Below are positions 9,738-20,360 of a stretch of DNA of 64,000 nt, piece by piece. Position numbers and translations under genes: made by a program. Under the pieces are notes generated by a model, which did not search any database, was not told where the DNA came from, and was given only the letters and a program-made list of their open reading frames with translations. Within the stretch, counting starts at the first letter, position 1; every line of letters starts with the position of its first letter. Origin of the DNA: Muscardinus avellanarius (lineage: Eukaryota; Chordata; Mammalia; Rodentia; Gliridae); assembly GCA_963383645.1 (NCBI GenBank), contig OY726560.1, positions 149,059,052-149,123,051 on the forward strand, written 5' to 3'.

Positions 9738-9950
9738 CACCCGGTAACAGTGTGGTGGTGCATGCTTGTAATCCCAGTACTTGAGAGGCTGAGCCAGGAG
9801 GATTGCAGGTTTGTGGCTAGCCTCAGATACTTAGTGAGGACCTCCACAATTTAGTGAGACTCTGTTTCAAAATAAAGGCTAAAACATAAGGCTGGGGGTG
9901 TGACTCGGAGGTAGAATGCCCTTGGGTTCAGTCCCCGGCTCAGACCTGGA
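9738..9950 (+). mobile_element. Composite B1-ID SINE
   Basis: GTGGTGGTGCATGCTTGTAA, a diverged B box, AAATAAAGGCTAAAACATAAGG linker and ID tail ending CAGTCCCCGGCTC; no A tail remains. Confidence 0.85.
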
Positions 9951-10142
9951 GTTTTGCTCACTGAGCCACACCTGTGAATGAAGAAGCCTGCTTTGTCATA
10001 CTCTGGGGTGTGCTGCTAATTCTCTGTGGACCGAGCCTCCTGCAATGGGAAGGTGTGTGTGTCGATGCCAGGGGTGATCACAAGATGATTTAGGGTGTTC
10101 TGGTTACCTTCAGGGGCCTGATGGGGCTTTGGCTATCTTCTT
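9951..10142. other. Short unique stretch
   Basis: No recognisable feature. Confidence 0.5.
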
Positions 10143-10156
10143 AATAGGAACCTCCT

Positions 10157-10233
10157 AAATGAGAGGTCTGTGCATGGATGCCTCTACCATCTTGTACCCC
10201 ATTAAAATGTATGACTACAATGTACCAGTAAAA
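10157..10233 (+). mobile_element. Extremely 5'-truncated L1 3' end with perfect TSD
   Basis: Only about 77 bases of L1 3'UTR end remain (CCTCTACCATCTTGTACCCC ... TGACTACAATGTACCAGTA plus a short A tail). It is flanked by AATAGGAACCTCCT at 10143-10156 and again at 10234-10247, a perfect 14-bp target-site duplication. Confidence 0.9.
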
Positions 10234-10247
10234 AATAGGAACCTCCT

Positions 10248-11154
10248 TTTCTTTATTCAAGGATGCCGAGTCCAAGGAGATTACTAAACCATTTACAGGT
10301 GAGATGGCTAACAGTGCCCAAGGAAATTACTCTCGTGTGTGATCTCTGACCAACAGATCTCTCTCCAGCCTAGCGATTCCTAGGTTGGATAATTAACAGT
10401 GCAAGGTATTTTGTGTGAGTTTCCAGTATGGTGGCTGGCCACCTTTCCGAGTCTTTTGTGTGGTCTGTGTTGCCTGATCAATACATACCTCTTTGAGAAC
10501 AGCCCGCCATGCTCAGGGAAATTATAAAAGACTTGTAAATTCCTCAGAAACTTGGCACTCACAGGCCTGGGTGAGGAGCAAGGGTACTGGGGAATTTTGC
10601 TACAGGCGTTCATATTAAAGTTACATTTTCTGTGCTCTCCCTTTAGGTCTCCTTTCTACGTAGTTCTTTTATCTCATCTCTCCTGCTCCACCAGGGCCAC
10701 TGCCCTTTCCTCCAGGGACATGGGGCAGCCTGGTTCAACATGCTTGAGGCAAGCTGCAGCTGGAGTCGGGACACTGTCCCTGGGCCCAGGAGTTCCTTAA
10801 GAACAAGGGGAGGAGGGCAGAGGAGGAAGAGAAGGAGCAGAGGGAGGTGCAGAGGGAAGAGGAAGAGGAAGGGAGGAGGGAGGAGCTGTAGGACCCAGGC
10901 CTAAAGGACCTGTCCACACAGGAAGCCCTTAGTGGCCTCTTCAGAGCCTCCAGGAAGGATGGAGGCTCCCATCCATTCCATTCATGCCCCTGTTTCCAGG
11001 CCAGCCCAGCATGGTCTATGGCCTGCCCTCTTCCCAGCTGCCCATCATCACCTTGCTCAACTCTGTACAGCCCCCTCCCTCTATCATGGGTCCTTCGTCC
11101 ACTTATGAGCCTCCACAGCAATGGCCCTTACACAGAGCATGCATGTATGGGCAT
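10248..11154. other. Unique DNA with a GA-rich segment at 10801-10892
   Basis: No gene is recognised. The minus-strand frame 11121-10735 (128 codons) runs through the GA-rich low-complexity segment (Ser repeats) and is not convincing. Confidence 0.5.
10801..10892. repeat. GA-rich low-complexity tract
   Basis: Nearly pure purine on the plus strand (GGAGGAAGAGAAGGAG-type units). Confidence 0.85.
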
Positions 11155-11325
11155 GTGCTCGACCTCACAGCATCCCTTTGGGACTAGTGGCATCACCCTC
11201 GTTTTTCAGATGGGTAAGCCGAGGCCCAGAAAGTTTTGATGTCCTAGGTCATGTAGACTTAATGGCCGAGATAGATTTGCACCCTGTCCGTCTGACTCGT
11301 GTTCTTAACTTTGACACCTCCCACA
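11155..11325 (-). mobile_element. MIR SINE, ancient
   Basis: TTTTTCAGATGGGTAAGCCGAGGCCCAGA...TGTCCGTCTGACTC matches antisense MIR in order; no A tail or TSD, as expected for age. Confidence 0.8.
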
Positions 11326-11519
11326 AACCCTTCTGATCTGCTTTAACTAAAAAAAAAAAAGTTTCAGTGGCCAGGATTTGCTTTTATTTGCCTTGGGATG
11401 GCTGTGGGTGCACCTAAGGTTTGACTGAGTGCCCAGCATACTGTAGGCATGCGCTGGTTGTCATCAATTAGAATAATTAAAATATCTAATTATGGAATTG
11501 GAACAACTTCCAATAGGGT

Positions 11520-11684
11520 ACTGATTTGGGGGTGGGGTGTGAATTTCCAGCAGCATTCTACATCTGAACTAGGCCTCCAGCCCCTTTTATTTTAGAGCAG
11601 GGCCTCACTAAGTGTGGTCCTGTGATCCTCCTGTCTCAGCTCCCCAAGTACTGGGATTGTAGGTATGTGCCTCAGTGCCCAGCG
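11520..11684 (-). mobile_element. Composite B1-ID SINE, diverged
   Basis: Antisense ID tail (GCATTCTACATCTGAAC) followed by an internally deleted 7SL half (GGCCTCACTAAGTGTGGTCC...CAGTGCCCAGC). Confidence 0.8.
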
Positions 11685-11864
11685 GGTGCTGATGGTTAAC
11701 CAAGGGAAGTTTAACCTCTTCACAACACCACTCTTGTAGAGGGATACTGAGGCCACCAGGGGCTTTCTGCTATCCTTCCCGCCACCTGCTAGGGTTCCCC
11801 TTCCCCCTCACATGATGATAATTACTGGTAGTAGTAACACCCTTCCCACATTGTTAAAGTAGTT

Positions 11865-12050
11865 TCAAGCTGTTTGGGGGGCTTCTGTTTTATTCGACTC
11901 TTACCCAAAACCTGTGTAGTAGGGAGACAGGCACATTTTGTTCCCCATTCAAAGATAAGAAATTGAAGCCCAGAGGGGCTAAGTAACTTTCCCAGTATCC
12001 CACAGCCAGTTTGGACTGAGCTGGAAGGAGTACTGCAAATCCTTCTGCTC
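11865..12050 (-). mobile_element. MIR SINE, ancient
   Basis: TTCCCCATTCAAAGATAAGA followed by GAAGCCCAGAGGGGCTAAGTAACTTTCCC and a degenerated CACAGC block, antisense MIR. Confidence 0.8.
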
Positions 12051-12119
12051 CTCATTCAAGTGGGGGTGTGAGTCTGGAGATGGCTGTTATCACAGGTGTT
12101 TAGAGCACGGAGGACTCTT

Positions 12120-12215
12120 TAGGGACCCCCTCATGCAAATCTTTCAGTTTACAGATGAGTGAGCTGGAGAGCAGAGAGGATCACGCCTCATCTAAGTTCA
12201 TGGGGCGGACATGGG
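12120..12215 (-). mobile_element. MIR SINE fragment
   Basis: TTTACAGATGAGTGAGCTGGAGAGCAGAG is the antisense MIR core; short and diverged. Confidence 0.55.
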
Positions 12216-12424
12216 GAGAGCTGGAGGAACACCCTCGATGGGCCACGCTGTGATACAACCAAAGAAGCATCAGCCAAGACAACAGGTGTGCACACCTCCC
12301 TATCTATTGAGTCAGGAAGCCTGGAGCTCTTCCGTCCTGCTGCTGAAGGCTGCAAAAGGAGGCACTTTTAAAATCACATGCATACTAGAAAGTGTGGAAG
12401 AAGGCGAATGCTTGGAGAGAGCTT

Positions 12425-12585
12425 GAAATCAGGTTATCTGCTACCGCTTCACAGGTGACTGTGGATCGATGACTTCACGCCACTGAGCCTCCTGTTTCCT
12501 CACCTGCAGATGCCCACCTGGCAGAGCTGAGGATCACAGGTGTGTGGATTGCCTAGTTCAAGCCTGGGCAGGGTAAGCGCTCAGC
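12425..12585 (+). mobile_element. MIR SINE, ancient
   Basis: GACTTCACGCCACTGAGCC and CCTGTTTCCTCACCTGCAGA match sense MIR; the end AAGCGCTCAGC also fits. Confidence 0.65.
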
Positions 12586-12694
12586 GCGGGAGTTGTTCTC
12601 ATCACTGCAGTTCGTGTTACTACAGCCGAATGTTTTTGTCTCCTCCAAGTTTCCTGCAGAGTGCTGAGCTCAAAAAGGGCAGACCGGTGTCCTT

Positions 12695-12780
12695 CCCACT
12701 CATCACTGCATCTCCGGTGCCCAGACACTGCCAGGCAAGAGGCTGGCACTTGGTAAAGGTCTGGTGGGTTGAACTCAAGA
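12695..12780 (+). mobile_element. L2 or MIR 3' end fragment
   Basis: TCTCCGGTGCCCAGACACTGCC...GGCACTTGGTAAAGGTCTGG resembles the shared L2/MIR 3' end; weakly conserved. Confidence 0.4.
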
Positions 12781-12884
12781 CTTGCTGGGTTTCATTGTAA
12801 GGTGACGCTTGGTGCTGTTTGGAATCCAGGATGCAATTTGAACCATGCCAAATGCCAGTGGGGCAGGCAAGGCCAAGAGTGTCA

Positions 12885-12970
12885 TCATTTTAACTTTATA
12901 GGTGAAAATATTGAGGCTTACAGAGATGCTTCCTGTCGCAGCCACCTGGCTGAGCTGAGAGGGGCTTAGT
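12885..12970 (-). mobile_element. MIR SINE fragment
   Basis: TTTAACTTTATAGGTGAAAATATTGAGGCTTACAGAGATG is antisense MIR core. Confidence 0.6.
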
Positions 12971-14629
12971 TTCTTCGAGCTCTGGGTTACCTGGCCACTA
13001 TGTGGATGCCATATATAGGAAACGAAGCCCTAAGGAGACAAATTCCCAAGATTTCTAAGCCCAGAGATTCAGAATAGACTTCTAAGAATGGCTGAGCTAG
13101 GGCCATCTGGTCACCCTGACCATGGTCTCTCTTCCTATCCAGGGATACCCCTGCTCTCGATGCTCCTGGCCCAACAGAGAGGACGATGAAAGCCCCTTGG
13201 ATTGCCAAGCCCATTTCATGTAGGGTCACCTGGGTTCTCTGGAGAAGCTGGAGGCAGGAGGTCTTGCCCAGCTGCAGCAAACACGCAGGGTCTGCTTCTT
13301 GGCCGGCCGACAGCCTCACTGACAGGTTTATTACCAAGTTTCATGACTTCCACGCTTAGTCACTGCTTAAGTTAGTCTGCCCAGAAACAAACACATAGCA
13401 AAGCCATGACCCAGATGCTTAAGCCGGGAAAGGCACACCCCGCCCTCGACAGCACTGGCCTCTGGAGCCAAGTCTAGGCTCTTGAGGGGGCAGTGCATTT
13501 TGGTAAACCACATGGTTGTCCTTTACCTTCCTCAAGTCTCCACTGCTAAACATTAGGGGGTAGGAAGTCAATGTCTGCAGCCACCTAAGACAGCCTGATG
13601 GAGGCCAGTGCAAGCCCCTGTCTCTAGACCTTCCTTAGGAACTAAGGCTAAAGGCGTGGAGGGTTAGGGTCGCCTCTGATGTGGGTCAGACTCCCCCCTG
13701 GCCTTGAGGTCAGGAACAGAGGTAGAAGCCTGATCCTGGACTCAAATCAGCTCAGCCCTGGATTCCTGTTCCTATCCCTGGCCCCACTTCTACACAGCCT
13801 CTGGGAAAACTTAGTCTCCCCGAATCTCTCCAGCCAACCCAGCACCTTCATCTGCTCCAGCTGCAGAGGCCCAGATGCAGTAGCAGTAACACCTCTGCCC
13901 AGCGAATGAGGAGCCCACCTACAGCTGTCCACGGCTGCAAGGACCTGGGGACCCTCTTTTTCCTGGATGGCCCTCCATCCAGCTCGCTTAGGGTCTTGAC
14001 CCAGAGTAGAGAAGAGATGAGGAACCACGTTAACCAGAAACTGGCTCCAGCCTGAAGCTGGGAGAGGGCACTCGGAGGCTTCCCTCGACCTTGCCCAGGC
14101 CCTCTGCAGCACAGCAACTTTAGTGCTTTCTTCTCCAGACCCTCACTTAAGCCTCACCCCGAGCAAGTCGCTGATGCCATCGGCCTAGTGGGTTGCGAGT
14201 TGCTACCCTGACCTTCGACTGGGATGAGGACACAAGCCCCTTGAATGGGAGGGTATCGTTTTCTCCTTCTTTCTCTCTTTGAAGATTTTTTGATTCTCAA
14301 ATATAGTCCATTTCCTTCATTTCTCTTTTTTTCTCTCCCACCATATTCTGATGTTTTATTCTAAATTTTACTCTCGATCTCTAGATAATAGATACAGTAA
14401 AATGCACTGTGATGTTACTGCAGAGGGACAGAATTCCCATGAGGGGAGCTGGGGGCATCACTGAGAAGTTTATGGGAGGGATGGGTGAATCTGGGCGGTC
14501 CAGGCTCGAGGGACCAGCTGTTGCTTATGTCACATCCAAAATTACAACATCAATGTGCATGGTAACTGCAGGGCTCTGCTGACCTGACATAACTATCTAC
14601 ATTGGAACTTTAGCCCCAGAAGGCCCCAG
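12971..14629. other. Unique DNA, no gene recognised
   Basis: Non-repetitive interval with moderate GC. Open frames (13337-12987 -, 13679-13909 +, 14112-13747 -) lack conserved motifs and splice context. Confidence 0.5.
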
Positions 14630-14765
14630 ATTTAAATCCCAACAATGCTGCTTACTAATTTTTGACTAATATGTAAACCTCAATTCCAGATTATTCATCT
14701 GTATAGAGAATAATTCTTAGAAATAGAATAGAGAATAATTCTTACCTCATAGAGTTGTGAGCTTA
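14630..14765 (+). mobile_element. MIR SINE, ancient
   Basis: AATCCCAACAATGCTGCTTAC...CTCATAGAGTTGTGAG follows sense MIR; it contains an internal duplication of an AATAGAGAATAATTCTTA block. Confidence 0.75.
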
Positions 14766-15170
14766 AAACTGCAGCAGTCAGCTATGGTTGTGTAACAATC
14801 AACCACCATGTCTCCATGATATACAGTAAGTGTTTATATTTTGTGTTTATGTTTCTGAGGGTTGGCTGGACCCAGCTGGTTTCAAGCTGCAGGTCTGGCT
14901 GACTCAGATCTACTCCAGGAATTTCACTGTGGGCCCAGGACAAAGACTCTTCTGACTGCAATGCCAGTACACAGAAGGGGGCAAAACCTACTGCTCAAGC
15001 ACATTTTAAGCCCCTCCTTTCATCTTACTAATATCCCATTGGCTAGAACAAGTCACATGGCTTAGTCCCATGGTAGGAAGTATACTCTGCTCACAATCAG
15101 ACCATGGATGCAGGAGGAATACAGAATCAGGGCTGGTAATGTGATCAACCATAGACGGCAAGGCTCATTT
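14766..15170. mobile_element. Ancient interspersed repeat, family not assigned
   Basis: TATGGTTGTGTAACAATCAACC, CTGAGGGTTGGCTGGACCCAGCTGG and CCCATTGGCTAGAACAAGTCACATGG are blocks of a widespread old mammalian repeat (LTR or DNA element) whose name I cannot recall with confidence. Confidence 0.5.
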
Positions 15171-15239
15171 CAGGCAGCCACTCGTCTCCTCCATGAGGCA
15201 GGCACTTAGGCAGTGGTGACCATGACCATGGCCCGGCCC

Positions 15240-15340
15240 CCTACAGTTTGTGTAAGCCTGTGTTTCGGTCTCATTCTGGCTAAGTAGTAGCATCAGGAGT
15301 GGAACCTGGGTCTCAAAGAATCTTGCTACCAGTCAACATT
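15240..15340 (-). mobile_element. Possible MIR fragment
   Basis: GCTAAGTAGTAGCATCAGGAGTGGAACCTGGGTCTC resembles the antisense MIR 5' part. Confidence 0.4.
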
Positions 15341-15599
15341 TTCTAAATGGTCCATCACCAGCTCCGCATGGGTACAGCACCGAACACCGTAGGGAGGAGG
15401 ATATTCAGTAGTGAGAACCTTGAGCCTTCATAACCCAAGACATGCAGACTCAACAACAGGGACTGACTAGTCCCGCACTCCTGTTTGCTTAGAAATGGGG
15501 TGCTAGTAGGCATAGCGGGAAGGGCAAAACTTTGGGTTTGATCTGGTTTTGAAGCTTGCCCACTGGATGAGCTTAGGCTCCCCAACAGGAAGCTTTCCT

Positions 15600-15830
15600 T
15601 GTCTAACTTAGGGCCCCCTGTGGTTACCTTGCCCATGCCCTGGGCCCTTCGTTGTTGTATGTTATGGTGGTATATAATGGCATAGTTATTTGGGGGCAGT
15701 TCATCAATGCCAGCCCTGCTAACCCCCACAAAGGCAGGGCCTGTGTCCTGTGGGATCAGCTGCTACTCAGTACTTGGCATAGCTCTCGTGGGTTCATCTG
15801 CTTAACAATTGAATGAACAAATTCAAGCCT
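15600..15830 (+). mobile_element. L2 3'-end fragment
   Basis: AAAGGCAGGGCCTGTGTCCTG...CAGTACTTGGCATAG...TTGAATGAAC is the sense 3' terminus of L2; the upstream part is diverged. Confidence 0.6.
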
Positions 15831-16027
15831 TCTGAGCTTCAGTTTTCTCAAGTGAAATGTGAAATGCTATGCTCTTTAAAGAAGTTTTTACTGAGAAGTA
15901 TAAAGGAAACTGTTATGGAATACTTCCCACAGGGCTGGCATGGCAGGGCGAATATATATACCTTGGTATACATGCCCAGTGTTCTATTCTTAAGTCTTGC
16001 CATTAGGTGATTAAGAACACAGCATCC

Positions 16028-16232
16028 AAGCCGGGCGTGCTTGATGGTGAACGCCTACAATCCCAGCACTTGGGAGGCTGAGAAAGGGGAGTCTCAGGTT
16101 CAAAGCCAGCCTCAACAACTTAGCAAGGCTCTCGGCAACTTAGTGAGACCTTGTTTAAAACAAAAATATAGGGTTGGGGGTTTAGCTCAGAAGTAGAATA
16201 CCCCTGAGCTCAATCCTCAATCCCTAGTCTCA
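16028..16232 (+). mobile_element. Composite B1-ID SINE
   Basis: AGCCGGGCGTGCTTGATGG, GGTTCAAAGCC B box, AAACAAAAATATAGGG linker, ID tail ending in AATCCCTAGTCTC. The A tail has been replaced by the CA microsatellite that follows. Confidence 0.9.

Positions 16233-16279
<47 letters not shown>
16233..16279. repeat. (CA)n microsatellite at a SINE 3' end
   Basis: About 23 CA units in the place of the SINE A tail. Confidence 0.95.
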
Positions 16280-16281
<2 letters not shown>

Positions 16282-17368
16282 CAGCGTCTAGGTCCTAGAT
16301 ATTCAAAACAGCCCTGTCTCTCCAGGTCATCCCAGAGCCCCTCGATGGGCATTAGAGGCCGTGTATGGGGTTCCTGGGGCCTCCCTACTCAGCTGTTCCT
16401 CTGCAGCCAGTGGAATGCCCTCTACTTCAAGCTCCTCTAGTTCTACCCCTGCCCTCTGCCCCTGGTGTTCCTCTGGCATGGGTGTGCCCTTTGGTGAGAC
16501 TGCATCGCTGAAGCCTCATTGTAACCCAAATATTAAAATCCTCTCATACCAGCTGGTAAAGTATGAGTTGATGAGGCTGGAGACCACCCGATGACCATGC
16601 CCAGGGCAGCCCAGAAGAGGTGGTGAGGCCGAGAGTGGAGCCCGGGAGGATGGGGCACTGAGTGGATGGTGCCGGGGAGGGGCGGATGCCACGCCTGCCA
16701 CAATGCAGATCAGACAGCATTAGCAGCACGGCGGCAGGGGTGGCAGGTCAGGTGGATGCCACACCAAAGGCTCTCCATGTCCAGATCACGTGGTAGGTGT
16801 GTATGTGGGTGTGTATATGGGCGTGGATGTTACCGGAAATGAAGTGTGTCCAGGATGCCAGGGAGCCATCAGGAGCCTGGCACCGAGTGCTAGGTGCCAG
16901 GAACCTAGTGACCATCACTCTGCCAGGATGTCCTTGGAAGAATTTGGCATCCCTGTAGCCAAGTATGGCTCAAAACAGGGGCCTCCCAGCTAGTGGCAAT
17001 CAGAACAAAAAAATTCCCCTGTGAGTTAGTAATTATACATGGACTGAATGAATCATGTATGCCACTGTGTTTATTGCTGACAAGCAATTTCGGCATAATT
17101 TCATTGACTTAGAAGATAGTGTTCCATAAAATTCTGATGGATATATTACTTAGCTAATAGCAGCCAGGTTGTAAGTACTTCACACATCCCGTCCCTGGCG
17201 GCCTCCTCCCAGGGTGTGTTCTCTCACTTGAACTGACTCAGTAACACCTGTCCTTGGACCTGCCCTGGCCTCAGGCCGGGGCACCTGCAGGACAGTCAGG
17301 CCTTTGTCTGGCCCATGTGGGGCCTTCTTGTGCATAGCACTTAAGTATTTTTACCCATCTTGAGCCCT
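16280..17368. other. Unique DNA, no gene recognised
   Basis: Contains a TGTGTGTATGTGGG-rich patch near 16795. The open frame 16361-16594 has a Ser-rich low-complexity translation and no splice support. Confidence 0.5.
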
Positions 17369-17384
17369 GTGATGGCTAATTTTT

Positions 17385-17580
17385 TTTTTTTTTTTTTTGT
17401 GATACTGGGGTTCCTGGAAGCCCTTCTACCTCCGGGCTACACTCCCAGACATATTTTTACATTTTTATTTGGAAACAGGGTCTCCTAAGCCAGCGTGCGC
17501 GGCTGGCTACGAACCTGTGCAATCCTACTGTCTCTGCCTCCCAAGCGCGGGGATTACAGGTGTGTGCCACCACGCCCGAC
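17385..17580 (-). mobile_element. Composite SINE, CTGGAAGCCC subfamily, with TSD
   Basis: Diagnostic GGGGTTCCTGGAAGCCCTT and CTAAGCCAGCGTGCG blocks. GTGATGGCTAATTTT at 17369 and 17582 is the target-site duplication. Confidence 0.95.
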
Positions 17581-18006
17581 AGTGATGGCTAATTTTAAGT
17601 ACCAACTTGACTGGGCCATGGGGTGCCCAGATATTTGCTGTACTATTATTGAGTGTTTCCATGAGAGTGCTTTGTGTGAGATGAACATTTCACTCGATAG
17701 CCAGGAAAGCAGCTCTCCCTCCCTCCTGTGGCCAGGCCTTGTCCATGCCTGAAGGTCTTAGTAGAACACAGAGGCTGCCCCTCCAGAGAGGGAGAGCGAG
17801 GAGACGCTCTACCTGCCTGCTCACCTGACCTGGGACCTGGGACCTGGAATTTTCCTGCCTTTGGTCTTGAATGACAACATTGGCTCTTCCTGGGTCTTGA
17901 GGCTTTTGGACTGTGGGCCTTTGGCTCTGCCTGGAACATTGGGCTTCCTCTGGGCACTGGCTGCAGATTGGGGGTTTATCAACCTCCATAATCATATGAG
18001 TTAATG

Positions 18007-18007
<1 letters not shown>

Positions 18008-18049
<42 letters not shown>

Positions 18050-18098
18050 CCTCCCCCCTCCCTCCCTCCCTCTTTCTCTCTCTCTTTCTCTCTCCACA
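18008..18098. repeat. (CT)n and CCCT-rich tract in the MLT2 LTR
   Basis: About 19 CT units followed by CCCTCCCTCC and CTTTCTCT variants. It produces the Arg-Glu repeat in the antisense frame 18493-17690. Confidence 0.95.
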
Positions 18099-18160
18099 TT
18101 AGTTCTGTTTCTCTGGAGAATTATCTCAGTTAAGAGAATTCTAATAAAAGCCCTGATCTT

Positions 18161-19029
18161 CAGCCTACCTTTCCTGGATTGTATACGCAGGTGCCCAGGC
18201 AGGGCCCCAAGGGAAAACATCCCATCCCAAGAAGCTGTGGCCTTGGGATCACTCCTCTTATTTCTCTGGTATTCTTTTTCGCTGCCTCCCTTTGTGTTGC
18301 TGAATCCTGCTGTGGCTGGGCGGAGAGTTCCAAAAAAGACAGTGTAGCGCACCCAGGGTGGTGGCTCCCTGAAGACCCTGCTGAACCACAGGGAGGATTC
18401 CACAGGGGCTGTTTTGGCGGGTGCCAGTTTACAGTGCTTTTTTCTAAAGACCAGAGGCTGCTGATCTCTGTCTCTGAATGGCTCCCAGCTCAATCCGTGT
18501 GGAATTAAATCTGATTCTGGGCCAGAAGGCAGACATAGCTCTTCTCCTCAGGGAACAGGCCGGCTTGAGAATGGTTTGGATAGAAGGTGTATTAGGATTC
18601 GAGGCTATTTGCTGCAAATTGAGAGACAGAGTCCTTGTCATCGTGGGACTTACGAAAGTTACGCGGGAGCCTGTCCAGGGTGCAAGAGGCAGAAGGACCC
18701 ATCAGGAGGCAGTCTTCCACCCTCCGGCCCCTTCAACTTAGCTGTCTGCAGTCAGGATGCCCCAGCCCTGTCCTCAGAGCCGACACCTCCCCTTAAACCC
18801 CACGTCAGGTGGCTGCCTGCTTTTTCTGCCCATTTGCCATAATCCTCTGATTGAAGGGGGAATGTGGGGGCCAGAGAGAACCAGATGGGAAGGCTGGTGT
18901 GCTTTTTCTTGGCCCACAGGAAGCCTTTTACCTCCCTCAAGCCAGTTCCTTGGTTGCCCAGTATATAACCCAAACCTGGGGGACCCTACAGAAGGAATCC
19001 CCTCATGGAAGAGCTGAGAGTTTAATCCT
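18161..19029. other. Unique DNA, no gene recognised
   Basis: Non-repetitive, GC about average. Overlapping open frames on both strands (18179-18508 +, 18478-18741 +, 19091-18774 -) have no family signature. Confidence 0.45.
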
Positions 19030-19245
19030 AGCATGGCTACAAGGATCCATACCCTAGATCTGCCCCTCAGTAGCCGTGTGGTTCCAGGCACTGTAGTTTA
19101 TTTCTATGGGCCTCAGTTTCTTCATCCATAAAGTGAGAAAGATGATGGCTCCCTTCCTGGGGGGTTGTTCCAGTTACTGCCGCCAGTGCATTAAATGAAC
19201 TAAGCTCCCAGGCACAGGGTTGCCCATCACAGGCACTCAGTTATG
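19030..19245 (+). mobile_element. MIR SINE, ancient
   Basis: AGTAGCCGTGTGGTTCCAGGCA, GGGCCTCAGTTTCTTCATCC and GGGGGGTTGTTCCAG follow sense MIR; the CCCAGGCACAGGG end is present. Confidence 0.8.
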
Positions 19246-19384
19246 TGGGCCGTGACATCATAACTGAGTACGATGAACTGTGGGGTGCCGGCCCCTCTGG
19301 GTCTCTTGTGTTAGAGATGATATTGCACAGGGTCGTTTGGAATAGGGTATGGAGCTGTCCTCCTAGTTCTCATTCCTTCAATTT

Positions 19385-19590
19385 CTCTTTAATGACCATT
19401 CTTTCTTTAATGTACATGATGTCCATTCAAAACATATCAAAGTCAATCACTAAGCCAAACATGAGAGGGAGAGGGAGGGATTGGGTGGGAAAGGGGGAGG
19501 GCTAAATGAGTGATGTGTGCATGTGTGCCTCTACCATCTTGTACTCCATTAAGATGTATGACTACAATGCACCAATCAAAAATAAAAAAT
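19385..19590 (+). mobile_element. L1 3'UTR fragment
   Basis: GGGAGGGATTGGGTGGGAAAGG, CCTCTACCATCTTGTACTCC and TGACTACAATGCACCAATC plus an A-rich end are the squirrel L1 3' terminus. Confidence 0.8.
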
Positions 19591-19926
19591 GAAGAAAACC
19601 CTGGAAATGTAACAGGAGAGTGAAGCTGAGCCAGTCTTGTCTTGAGAAGCCCCATGGCTGGGGGCAGGGGCTGTTTAGTCTCAAGCTGGGAGATCAAAGA
19701 TTGATGCCCAAGTATCTGGCCTGCACATAGTCAAGGCCCAGGCCCTAGAGCAGTCAAAAGCAACTTCAAGGCTCGGTCCCCGGAAGGACTCAGGAAAGCA
19801 CCCTGGTCCTGGACACACTGCCGGCCTCAGCAGAGCACGTTCTCGGTTCTCCCTGGCTTCAGAGAGGGCAGCATTCTTCCCTTCTCCAGTGGAGACAATC
19901 TTTGCCTCCCTTTTCCTTTGAGTGCC
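19591..19926. other. Unique DNA
   Basis: No gene or repeat recognised between an L1 end and an MLT2 LTR. Confidence 0.5.
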
Positions 19927-20360
19927 TGTGATGGTTAGTTCTGTGTCTCTCAGCTGGGCTATAAGGTGCCCAAATACTCGATTGAACCTTATTCTGAATG
20001 TGTCTGTGAAGATGTTTCTGAAATAGATGAACATTTGACTTGTTAGGGAGGGCCAAGCAGCTAACCCTCCCTAACATGAGGGGCCTCACTCCATCAGTTG
20101 AAGGCCAGCACAGAACAAAAGGGCTGACCCTTTCTGGATAACAGGACACCCGTGAGATGGCCTTCCAGCTGGAACACCAGCTTTTTGCCTGCTTTCTTAC
20201 GCTGAAACATGGGCTCTCCTGGGGGTCCAGTTTGTCCACTCACCCCGTGGATCCTGGGCTTTCTTCACAAGCCAATTCCTTATAATAAAGCACTCTGTCT
20301 CTGCACACCCTGTTGGTTCTGGTTCTTGGGAGGACTTTCTGGTTCGTGCCCCACAGGAGA
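19927..20360 (+). mobile_element. ERVL-type LTR (MLT2-like)
   Basis: GATGGTTAGTTCTGTGTCTC, CATCAGTTGAAGGCCAGCAC, GAACAAAAGGGCTGACC and CAAGCCAATTCCTTATAATAAAG follow MLT2 in order. It ends TTGGTTCTGGTTCTTGGGAG. Solo LTR; no internal ERVL sequence seen. Confidence 0.8.

Larger units (their letters stand above)
17369..18160 (+). mobile_element. ERVL-type LTR (MLT2-like), split by a SINE and containing a CT repeat
   Basis: GTGATGGCTAATTTTAAGTACCAACTTGACTGGGCCATGG is the MLT2 start; GGTGCCCAGATATTTG, GCTCTTCCTGGGTCT and CATAATCATATGAGTTAATGCC follow in order. It ends TTCTGTTTCTCTGGAGAAT. A SINE (17385-17580) lies inside the first 15 bases with a TSD, and the AAATAAATCTCTC region has expanded into (CT)n. 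Confidence 0.8.

Noticed and set aside
17690..18493. Antisense 267-codon frame with an Arg-Glu repeat
   Set aside because: It runs through an MLT2 LTR and its (CT)n expansion; the Arg-Glu run is the microsatellite.
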